Source of the DNA: Chloroflexota bacterium
Lineage (GTDB): Bacteria > Chloroflexota > Anaerolineae > Promineifilales > Promineifilaceae
Direction of reading: 5' to 3'
Length of the DNA: 58,690 bases
Assembly (NCBI GenBank): GCA_022616275.1
Contig: JAKEFB010000174.1
Location: forward strand, 1-58,690
Part shown: positions 43,170 to 50,498 of the stretch, piece by piece
Numbering within the stretch: position 1 is the stretch's first letter
How the letters are laid out: each line of letters starts with the position of its first letter
Program-made: the position numbers and the translations under genes
Notes under the pieces: generated by a model
Seen by the model: only the letters and a program-made list of their open reading frames with translations
Databases searched by the model: none
What the model was told of the DNA's origin: nothing

Positions 43170-44090
43170 TTAGTCGCGGATGCGGCGGCCGGTTAGTTTG
43201 AGGAAGACGTCTTCAAGGGTGGCGCGGCGGACGTGGAGGGCGTCGAAGTGAATGGTTCCGGCTTCGGCCAGGCGGGTGAGGGCGCCGAGGGTGGCGGTGG
43301 TGTCGGTGGTGAAGAGGGTGACGGTGGCGCTGTCGCGTTGGGAACGGGTGACGCCGGGCAGGGTAGAAAAGGTGCCCTGGGCGGGCATGTCCATCAGGTC
43401 TTCAAATTCAACGGCCGTTTCGGCAAAGTGCTGGCTGATAAGCCGGCCGGGGGAGTCCAGAGCGATGATGTGGCCCATGTCCATGACTGCTACCCGGTGG
43501 CACAAGAGCTGGGCCTCTTCCATGTAGTGGGTAGTCAGAAAAACGGTGGCGCCGTTTTGGCGGATGGAGCGGATGGTGTCCCACATGCTGCGGCGGGCCT
43601 GGGGGTCCAGGCCGGTGGTCGGCTCGTCCAGGAAGACAATTTCGGGCTGGTTGACCAGGGCCAGGGCAACGGACAGCCGCTGCCGCTGGCCACCGGAGAG
43701 GTCTTTGCTGAGGGTGTCTTCCTTTTCTTCCAGGTTGACCAGGGCAATCAGCTCGCCGGCCGTGCGGGTCTGGCCAGGAAAGAAGGTGCGGAACAGCTCG
43801 AGGACCTCGCGCACCGTCAGGCGGGGGTAGAGGGCAGTGGTTTGTAACTGGACGCCGATGCGGCTTTTGACAGCTTGGGGATGGCGTTGCACGTCCAGGC
43901 CGAGCACGTGGACCTGGCCGGCGTCTGGCTCGCGGAGCCCTTCAACGATTTCGACGGTGGTGGTTTTGCCGGCGCCGTTGGGGCCGAGCATACCGAAGAT
44001 TTCTCCCTGTTCGACGTGGAAGGAGATGCCGTCTACCGCTTTGGTGCTGCCGTAGTGTTTCTTCAGGTCGCGGACTTCGATGGCCGGCAA
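43170..44090 (-). CDS. ABC transporter ATP-binding protein (DrrA/ABC-2 type)
   Basis: 306 residues. Walker A GPNGAGKT (36-43), Q-loop 'GVQLQTTALYP', signature LSGGQRQRLS, Walker B 'EIVFLDEPTTGLDP', and H-loop 'LTTHYMEEA'. A C-terminal ~80-residue extension ends in 'ATLEDVFLKLTGRRIRD', typical of DrrA-like exporters. It starts at a TTG with GGAGG ten bases upstream. It dimerises and powers the permease encoded just downstream. No dedicated regulator is visible. Confidence 0.96.
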   Translation of the reverse strand: MPAIEVRDLKKHYGSTKAVDGISFHVEQGEIFGMLGPNGAGKTTTVEIVEGLREPDAGQVHVLGLDVQRHPQAVKSRIGVQLQTTALYPRLTVREVLELFRTFFPGQTRTAGELIALVNLEEKEDTLSKDLSGGQRQRLSVALALVNQPEIVFLDEPTTGLDPQARRSMWDTIRSIRQNGATVFLTTHYMEEAQLLCHRVAVMDMGHIIALDSPGRLISQHFAETAVEFEDLMDMPAQGTFSTLPGVTRSQRDSATVTLFTTDTTATLGALTRLAEAGTIHFDALHVRRATLEDVFLKLTGRRIRD

Positions 44091-44284
44091 TTTGTGCCTC
44101 CTTGAAGAGAAGAGCGGCGGGGATTGGGGGATTAGGGGATTGAATATTGATCTTTGAATTCCAGCCGTTCTGAGATCTTTGGGTCGGCGCGAGGGTTATT
44201 GTAGCCTTCTTTGCAGGCAAGACCAACAAAAACTATATGGGCAGACGTTGTTTTTCCACTATGCACGAGCGAAGTACAATCATA

Positions 44285-44345
44285 CCTACACAACCACACA
44301 ACCCTGCGGGCTGAGCCTCAGGGCGAAGCCACACAACCACATTGA
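44285..44345 (-). repeat. CACACAACC repeat (minus-strand GGTTGTGTG family)
   Basis: ACCACACAACC words around a small CCTGCGGGC/GCCTCAGG region, within the 267-base gap 44091-44357. On the minus strand it reads like the GGTTGTGTG units at 52803-52818. Confidence 0.5.
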
Positions 44346-44357
44346 AGAGGAGGTGTT

Positions 44358-44672
44358 ATGTTTATCGTTCACGTTTTTGTCCACGTGAAGGCGGAGCAGG
44401 TGGAGGCGTTCAAGGCAGCGACGATTGAGAATGCGCGGAACAGCGTCCAGGAGCCGGGGATTGCTCGTTTTGACGTGATCCAGCAGCAGGATGACCCGAC
44501 ACGCTTTGTGCTGGTGGAGGTGTACCGGACGGCCGAAGATCCGGCCCAGCACAAGGAAACGGCCCATTACGCGCGGTGGCGGGATGCAGTGGCGGAGATG
44601 ATAGCCGAGCCACGCACATCGCTGAAGTACAACAACGTCTTTCCCGGCGAAGACGGGTGGGATTCGGCATGA
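44358..44672 (+). CDS. Antibiotic-biosynthesis-monooxygenase (ABM) domain protein
   Basis: 104 residues, GGAGG before the ATG. One ferredoxin-like ABM domain: '[76 protein letters not shown]'. Family members are small dimeric cofactor-free oxygenases, LsrG-type isomerases or heme degraders. The pattern 'GxxRFDVxQxxDDPxRFVLxEVY...HKETxHYxxWR' looks most like the LsrG/YgiN side. Its stop overlaps the alcohol dehydrogenase start by ATGA (44669-44672), so they are coupled and probably act on linked carbonyl substrates. Confidence 0.88.
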   Translation: MFIVHVFVHVKAEQVEAFKAATIENARNSVQEPGIARFDVIQQQDDPTRFVLVEVYRTAEDPAQHKETAHYARWRDAVAEMIAEPRTSLKYNNVFPGEDGWDSA

Positions 44673-45829
44673 CGTTTGAATTTGCCACGGCGACGCGGAT
44701 TCTTTTTGGGGCGGGGCGGCTGGGGGAGGTGGGGCCGCTGGCGGTCGGGTTGGGCCGGCGGGCGCTGGTGGTGACCGGCCGGTCGGCTGAGCGGGCAGGG
44801 CCGCTGCTGGAGCAGTTGGCGGCGGAGGGAGTGGACGGCGTAACCTTCGCAGTGATCAGCGAACCGACGGTAGGCGTAGTCCGGGAGGGAGTGCGGCTGG
44901 CCAGGGAGAATGGGTGTGAGGTGGTGATCGGCCTGGGGGGTGGAAGTGTGCTGGACACGAGCAAGGCGGTGGCGGCGCTGCTGACGAATGAGGGGGACGT
45001 GCTGGAGTACCTGGAGGTGATCGGCCGGGGCCGGCCGTTGGTTCAGGCGCCGGTCCCGGTGGTGGCCATCCCGACGACGGCCGGCACGGGGTCGGAGGTG
45101 ACGCGGAACGCGGTGCTGGCTTCGCCGGAGCACCAGGTGAAGGTGAGCCTGCGCAGCCCGCTGATGCTGCCGCGCCTGGCAGTGGTGGACCCGGAGCTGG
45201 CTTATTCGCTGCCGCCGGGAGTGACGGCCAGCACGGGGCTGGATGCGCTGACGCAGGTGATGGAGCCGTACGTTTCGGTGAAGGCCAACCCGCTAACGGA
45301 TGGATTTTGCCGGGAAGGGTTGCGGCGGGCCGGCCGGTCGTTGCAGCGGGCCTACGAGAATGGCCAGGACGCGGCGGCGCGGGAGGATATGGCCCTGGCC
45401 AGCCTGATGGGGGGGCTGGCGCTGGCCAACGCGGCGTTGGGGGCGGTGCATGGTTTGGCCGGGCCGATTGGGGGGATATTTCCGGCGCGGCATGGGATCA
45501 TTTGCGCTGCGTTGTTGCCGCACGTAATGGCGGCCAACGTGCGCGCCCTGCAGGAGCGCTCGCCCGGCTCGCCGGCGTTGGCCCGCTATGGCGAGGTGGC
45601 TCGCCTGCTGACCGGCCGGGCGACGGCCGAGGCGGCCGACGGGGTGCGGTGGGTGGAGGCGTTGTGCCGGGCACTGGCGATTCCGCCGCTGTCGGCGTTT
45701 GGGCTGAGGGTGGAGGCGTTCCCGGCCGTGGTGGCCCGGGCGCAGAAGGCGAGTAGTATGAAGGGGAATCCGATTGGGTTGACGGAGGAGGAGTTGACAG
45801 TGGTTTTGGAGCGGGCGGTGGGGGTTTGA
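44669..45829 (+). CDS. Iron-containing alcohol dehydrogenase family (maleylacetate-reductase-like)
   Basis: 386 residues from the ATG at 44669. Nucleotide-binding '[13 protein letters not shown]' (88-100) and '[17 protein letters not shown]' are typical. Metal ligands: D192 is present in '[14 protein letters not shown]', but the usual His four residues later is Q196; H261 (AVHGLAG) and H275 (ARHGI) are present. The DALTQ variant occurs in part of the family, so activity is likely but the metal site is three-ligand plus Gln. It would reduce or oxidise an alcohol/aldehyde with NAD(P). Coupled to the ABM gene. The stop falls at the edge of an ACGCAAAGG repeat. Confidence 0.92.
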   Translation: MTFEFATATRILFGAGRLGEVGPLAVGLGRRALVVTGRSAERAGPLLEQLAAEGVDGVTFAVISEPTVGVVREGVRLARENGCEVVIGLGGGSVLDTSKAVAALLTNEGDVLEYLEVIGRGRPLVQAPVPVVAIPTTAGTGSEVTRNAVLASPEHQVKVSLRSPLMLPRLAVVDPELAYSLPPGVTASTGLDALTQVMEPYVSVKANPLTDGFCREGLRRAGRSLQRAYENGQDAAAREDMALASLMGGLALANAALGAVHGLAGPIGGIFPARHGIICAALLPHVMAANVRALQERSPGSPALARYGEVARLLTGRATAEAADGVRWVEALCRALAIPPLSAFGLRVEAFPAVVARAQKASSMKGNPIGLTEEELTVVLERAVGV

Positions 45830-46860
45830 CGCAAAGGCGCAAAGACCCAAAGAATAAAAAGATAGGAGGCTCAAGGGGGATCACTGGTGTTGTGGCTTAT
45901 GCGACTGGGGTGGTAGGGTGGTTTGTTTTATGGTTGCTGGTTGGGGATGGGTGGTGGTGGATGGCTTTGTTGAACCGGGGAGGGGTGCCTTACCTGTTTG
46001 TGCCGGCGCCGCTGGCGCTGGGGCTGGCGGTGCGAAGCCGGCAGAAGAAGGTGGTGGTCCTGGCCCTGGCACCGCTGCTGATTTTTGCCCGGTTGTACGG
46101 CGCTTATTTTGTGCCCCGGCCGGCCCGGCCGGCCGATCCACCGGATTTGCGGGTGATGAGTTACAACGTCTTGTTTGCTAATAACGACGTCGAAGCAGTG
46201 GTCCAGATCGTGGAAAGATACCGGCCGGACCTGTTGGCGTTGCAGGAGGTGCGGCCGAGAATGATGTCCGAACTGTCCGAACGGTTAGCAGATAGTTATC
46301 CGTATGCCATGGCAGGTGAGTACCAGCGTTACCAGGAGCGTTACGGGACCACGGCGGCGTTTAGCCGTTACCCACTGCTGGCTAGGCAGGTGTTGGATTT
46401 AGGCGCGGAGCGCCAGGCTATCGTGTTGCGGGTGATAGCTGGCGAACATGAGGTAGTGTTCATCGCGGCCCATTTGCTGGCGTACAACATGCAATTTGTT
46501 CCGCTTGGCGAGTGGCCCCAAGCCGCGAACCAGCGAGTTCAGGATCAGAATGAGCAAGCACAGCGGATTCTCGCCGAGGGCCAACGGGAACCGGCCGACG
46601 TTTTTATCCTGGCCTGTGACTGCAACAGCCAGGAAACGGCCAGCTCATACCTTATTCTGGCCGAGTACCTGACGAACACGGCCAGGAGCGCCGGCTGGCG
46701 GTGGAGCCAGGCTCCACCGGCCGGGGCCGGCCGGGATCACAATCTGCTGCACATTGATTACATCTTTTATCGTGGGCCGGTAACGGCAACAGGGGTATAT
46801 ACGGTGGATAATAAAGGCGGTTCGGACCACCGGGCGGTGGTGGCGGATTTTGAATATTAG
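45826..46860 (+). CDS. Endonuclease/exonuclease/phosphatase-family membrane protein
   Basis: Up to 344 residues. The N-terminus has two to three hydrophobic segments (about 20-80, e.g. 'VVGWFVLWLLVGDGWWWMALL' split by a loop), then an EEP domain: 'RVMSYNVLFANN', 'DLLALQEV', 'AACDCNS'-type metal motif as 'LACDCNSQE', 'IDYIF' and 'GSDHRAVVADF'. The catalytic Glu, Asp, Asn and His are present. It may cleave a phospholipid, phosphate ester or nucleic acid on one face of the membrane. The frame opens at a TTG overlapping the ADH stop, but its first ~12 residues are repeat sequence; a GTG at 45892 is an alternative start. Confidence 0.85.
   Translation: MTQRRKDPKNKKIGGSRGITGVVAYATGVVGWFVLWLLVGDGWWWMALLNRGGVPYLFVPAPLALGLAVRSRQKKVVVLALAPLLIFARLYGAYFVPRPARPADPPDLRVMSYNVLFANNDVEAVVQIVERYRPDLLALQEVRPRMMSELSERLADSYPYAMAGEYQRYQERYGTTAAFSRYPLLARQVLDLGAERQAIVLRVIAGEHEVVFIAAHLLAYNMQFVPLGEWPQAANQRVQDQNEQAQRILAEGQREPADVFILACDCNSQETASSYLILAEYLTNTARSAGWRWSQAPPAGAGRDHNLLHIDYIFYRGPVTATGVYTVDNKGGSDHRAVVADFEY
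45829..45852 (+). repeat. ACGCAAAGGCGCAAAGACCC repeat
   Basis: Repeat of GCAAAG words of the type often seen between bacterial genes. It begins at the stop codon of the alcohol dehydrogenase and, if the TTG start is used, encodes the basic N-terminus of the EEP protein. Confidence 0.6.
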
Positions 46861-46873
46861 ATTAATGTGAGGG

Positions 46874-46963
46874 GGTGACAAGGTGACAAGGTGACAAGGT
46901 GAGGGGGAGCAGGGGGCGAGTGGGCGAGTTTGCAAGTTTGCAAGTTTGCAAGTTTGCGAGTGG
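46874..46963 (+). repeat. Two octamer tandem arrays, GGTGACAA and GCAAGTTT
   Basis: Three GGTGACAA units (46874-46897, then a partial), then three GCAAGTTT units with a degenerate fourth (46932-46963). Further GCAGGTTTGCAAGTATGCAGG follows to about 47020. They fill the 228-base gap between the EEP and PhoX-like genes. Confidence 0.85.
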
Positions 46964-47076
46964 GCGAGTGATGACCGAGGGTTGCGGCGAGTTTGCAGGT
47001 TTGCAAGTATGCAGGGGGGCAGGGGGTAGGACGTTTTTCTCAGGTTTTTGTTTTGGTGTCGTGGCGGGAAGGGGGG

Positions 47077-47082
47077 TAGAAT
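47077..47082 (+). promoter_or_regulatory. -10 box TAGAAT placed for a leaderless GTG start
   Basis: TAGAAT ends six bases before the GTG at 47089, so the transcript would begin at the start codon. There is no ribosome site. Confidence 0.45.
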
Positions 47083-47088
47083 GCGGCC

Positions 47089-50000
47089 GTGCGGATGTCT
47101 GGTCGGTTCCTGGTGGTGTGCGGTCTGATTTTGCTTTTTGCCGCGCTGGTCTCTGACTATGGGGGCACAGGGCATAGCGCCAGCGCCAGGCCGGGGGCCG
47201 GCGACCTGGGGGGAAGTGAGTTGGCCGGGCCAACTCCGCTGACAGACGATGGGCCTTACGTGAAGCCGGCGATGCCGGGGGTGACGGTGGAACCAATCCT
47301 GACAGTGGCGGAGGCCGTGCCGCAGACGAGTGAACCGGGCCAGACGTACCGGCTGGTGGGCAAGACGGATGGCCTGGGCGCGTACGCGGCCGGCGGCCAG
47401 GTGGGGCTGTTTCTCAACCACGAAATAGCGGGCGACGACGCCACCGAGCCGCTGGTCAACCGCCCTTTTGTCAACGGCGCTTTTATCTCCCACTATTTGC
47501 TGACACCCGGTAGCCCGGCCGTGCTGTCGGGCGACCTGGCTTTTGGGGCTGTGCTTACACGGGTGGGCAACGGCTGGCGGGACGACACGGCCGAGTGGCT
47601 GGCCGGCGATAAACGGTTTGAGCGCTTCTGTTCCGGCTACCTGGCCGGGCCGGCCGAGGGATTCGGCGAGTGGATTTATCTCACCGGTGAGGAGATCGGC
47701 TTCGGCGGTTTTAATGACCTGGGAGGTGCAGCGGTGGCAGTGGCCGGGGGGGTGGCTTACGTGCTGCCGGAAATGGGCCATTTCTCGAAGGAGAACGTGG
47801 TCATTCTGCCGGGCACGGGGAGCAAAACGGTGGCCTTTGCGCTGGAGGATGGGCCCAGCGACCTGAATAACCAGCTTTTTATGTACGTGGGCACGAAGAA
47901 CCCGACCGGGGCGACGCCGGTGGAACGGGCCGGGCTGGTGGGGGGCAGCCTGTACTTTTTCCGCTCGACAGTGACCGGCTGGACGAATGAGTACGATTAC
48001 CACAAAGGAGACAGCCTGCTTGGCGGGGAGTGGGTCGCTGTGGACTCTGTGTTGCTGCCGGGAGAGACGGTGGCTACGATGGATGCCCAGACGCTGAACG
48101 GCCGGGTGGCGGCGGCCGGAGCGTTTGCTTTTATCCGCATTGAAGACGGGGAGGCCGACGTGAGTTCGCCGGGTGACTTTTATTTTGTAACTACCGGCAG
48201 TGGTTATACGCTGGGCAGCCAGATCGTGAACAGGCTAGGGCGGCTGTACCAGCTTGTAGTAGACGTGGACGACCCGGCCGGCGGCGCGCCGACGCTGGAC
48301 ATCTTGCTGGAGGGAGACGCCGGCGACCCGATCGTCAATCCAGACAACGTGGCCATCAACGGCCGGGGCCAGATGTTGATCCAGGAGGACGTTGGCAGCA
48401 GCCAACAGGGAGCTTACCTGGAAGCACTCGGCCGGGACACCTCTATCTGGCTGTATGATCTGCCGGGGGATGACTGGGGCGGCAGCGGCTGGCTGATGCG
48501 GGTGGCCGAGATTGACCAGACGGCCGTGCCGCCCGGCTACCGGGGTATCGCGGGCGCCTGGGAGAGCAGCGGCGTTATTGACGTGGCGGAGATATATGGC
48601 CCGGGCACGTGGCTGCTGGACGTTCAGGCGTTTACAATCACCAGCCTGGGGGCCTCGCAACTGCAAGGCTCGCCGGCCGACCTTCACGTGTCGGGCGGCG
48701 GACAACTGCTCCTGCTGGATACCGGCCAGGTGGGCAAGGGGCCATACCTGAAGCCAATTTCGGCCAGCGCAACGGTTATGCCGCTGCTGACGGTGGGGGA
48801 CGTGAGGCCGCGGACGGGCAACGCCGGCCAGGGGTTTCGACTGGTGGGGCTGCCGGACGGCCTGGGTGTTTACCAGGATGGCGGCCAGGTTCGCCTGCTG
48901 GCCAATCACGAGTTGGGAGCGAACACAGTGTCCGCGCCGCTGGTCAATAGCTCTTTCCTGGTGGGCGCTTTTGTTTCCGAGTATCTGCTGGAGCCTGGGG
49001 TGGTGGCGAGTAGTGGCGACTTGGCGTTTGACCAGGTCTTTGTCGTAACGAGCGGCAGCATCCAGGATGTTTCGGCCGAGTGGCTGGCCGGACTGAAGCG
49101 GTTTGACCGGCTGTGTTCGGGGTATATGGCCGGGCCGGCCGATGGGTTGGAGGAGTGGGTTTATTTAACCGGGGAAGAGAGCGAGAGCGACGACAGCTTT
49201 AACGGCCTGGGCGGTGAGGCGGTGGCCGTGGCCGGCGGGGTGGCTTATTTGCTACCCGAAATCGGCCACTTTGCCAAGGAGAACGTGGTCGTCTTACCGG
49301 GGACGGGGAACAGGACGGTGGTGCTGGCGCTGGAGGACGCGCCGGTGGGGCTGAACAGCCAGCTTTTTATGTACGTGGGCAGCAAGAACCCGGCTGGGGC
49401 GACGCCGGTGGAACGGGCCGGGCTGGTGGGTGGGACGCTGTACTTTTTTCGCTCGACGACGGCCGGGGAGACGGACGAAGACAGCTTTCACAAAGGGGAT
49501 GGCCCGGTGAGCGGCGAGTGGGTGGCCGTGGATTCGGTCTTGCTGCCGGGAGAGACGGTAGCGACCGTGAACGTCTTTACGCTCAATATGCGGGTGAGTG
49601 ACGGCGGCGCTTTTGCCTTTGTGCGGATTGAGGACGGGGAAGCGGACCGGAATTTGCCAGGCGTTTTTTATTTTGCCACCACGGGCAGCGCCGACAGTAA
49701 CGGGGCGGGCGACAGTATCAATAACCTCGGCCGCCTTTACCGGCTGGCGGTCAATGCGGACGATCCGGCGGCCAGCCCGGCCACGCTGGAAATTTTGCTG
49801 GAAGGGGACGCCGGCGATCCGATTGTCAACCCGGATAATGTGGCCGTGAACGACCAGGGGCAGATGTTGATCCAGGAGAACCCGAATATTGACCACCAGG
49901 GGGCGTACCTGGAAGCGCTGGGGCGGGATAGCTCGGTCTGGTTGTACGACCTGCCGGGGGACGGGCTGGGGGAGGACGACACCCTGTTACGGATTGCTGA

Positions 50001-50265
50001 GATAGACCAATCGGCCGTGCCGGCCGAACTCCGGGGAAACCTGGGGAGTTGGGAGAGCAGCGGGGTGATAGACGCTTCGGCCGTGTGGGGGCCGGGGAGG
50101 TGGCTGCTGACGGTGCAGGCGCACTCGATTGACAGCGTGGAGGCTTCGCAGTTGCAGGGTTCGGCGCAAAACCTGTTGCTGGCCCAAGGGGGACAACTGT
50201 TACTGCTGAATACAAGCAATTTGCGGCCGGGCCGCTTTTTCCTGCCGTGGTTAGGACGGGAGTAG
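47089..50265 (+). CDS. Secreted protein with two tandem PhoX-like (DUF839) domains
   Basis: 1058 residues from GTG 47089 (ATG 47095 possible). A signal anchor (about 4-22) precedes two ~500-residue copies, roughly 45-545 and 550-1045. Each has the PhoX-type pattern: 'GLFLNHE/RLLANHE', 'FERFCSGYLAGP/FDRLCSGYMAGP', 'WIYLTGEE', 'NPDNVA', 'QGAYLEALGRD', 'WESSGVID'. PhoX enzymes are calcium/iron alkaline phosphatases with a beta-propeller, and these motifs supply its acidic metal ligands. Parts are nearly identical at DNA level (47875-47965 against 49360-49450), so the duplication is fairly recent. Expected outside the cell. I cannot tell whether both copies are active or whether it is a phosphatase at all. 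Confidence 0.8.
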   Translation: MRMSGRFLVVCGLILLFAALVSDYGGTGHSASARPGAGDLGGSELAGPTPLTDDGPYVKPAMPGVTVEPILTVAEAVPQTSEPGQTYRLVGKTDGLGAYAAGGQVGLFLNHEIAGDDATEPLVNRPFVNGAFISHYLLTPGSPAVLSGDLAFGAVLTRVGNGWRDDTAEWLAGDKRFERFCSGYLAGPAEGFGEWIYLTGEEIGFGGFNDLGGAAVAVAGGVAYVLPEMGHFSKENVVILPGTGSKTVAFALEDGPSDLNNQLFMYVGTKNPTGATPVERAGLVGGSLYFFRSTVTGWTNEYDYHKGDSLLGGEWVAVDSVLLPGETVATMDAQTLNGRVAAAGAFAFIRIEDGEADVSSPGDFYFVTTGSGYTLGSQIVNRLGRLYQLVVDVDDPAGGAPTLDILLEGDAGDPIVNPDNVAINGRGQMLIQEDVGSSQQGAYLEALGRDTSIWLYDLPGDDWGGSGWLMRVAEIDQTAVPPGYRGIAGAWESSGVIDVAEIYGPGTWLLDVQAFTITSLGASQLQGSPADLHVSGGGQLLLLDTGQVGKGPYLKPISASATVMPLLTVGDVRPRTGNAGQGFRLVGLPDGLGVYQDGGQVRLLANHELGANTVSAPLVNSSFLVGAFVSEYLLEPGVVASSGDLAFDQVFVVTSGSIQDVSAEWLAGLKRFDRLCSGYMAGPADGLEEWVYLTGEESESDDSFNGLGGEAVAVAGGVAYLLPEIGHFAKENVVVLPGTGNRTVVLALEDAPVGLNSQLFMYVGSKNPAGATPVERAGLVGGTLYFFRSTTAGETDEDSFHKGDGPVSGEWVAVDSVLLPGETVATVNVFTLNMRVSDGGAFAFVRIEDGEADRNLPGVFYFATTGSADSNGAGDSINNLGRLYRLAVNADDPAASPATLEILLEGDAGDPIVNPDNVAVNDQGQMLIQENPNIDHQGAYLEALGRDSSVWLYDLPGDGLGEDDTLLRIAEIDQSAVPAELRGNLGSWESSGVIDASAVWGPGRWLLTVQAHSIDSVEASQLQGSAQNLLLAQGGQLLLLNTSNLRPGRFFLPWLGRE

Positions 50266-50498
50266 GTCCAGGTCTTTTTTTGCGGGGATTAGGGGATCGG
50301 GGAATTTTTCTTTAAGCAGGTGAGTGGAGGATTTGAGGCTTTGTAGGATAGCTGGTTGCATCTGACCTAAAGTTGGATGATAATGAGTAACTAACCCAGG
50401 TAATAGGAATTTCAGTGGCGGGCCGATCCCCAATGTAGCGTTAGTCTTGTGTTGGGATTGAACGGGCCATAAACAGGATAAAGGGGTAAGGTTTTCCG

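Noticed and set aside
46874-46963. CRISPR array
   Set aside because: Units are 8 bp and contiguous, with no spacers and no cas genes; these are simple tandem repeats.
46645-48003. Long minus-strand open frame (about 450 codons)
   Set aside because: It lies opposite the EEP and PhoX-like genes, and its protein is low-complexity Arg/Pro/His sequence typical of GC-rich antisense frames.
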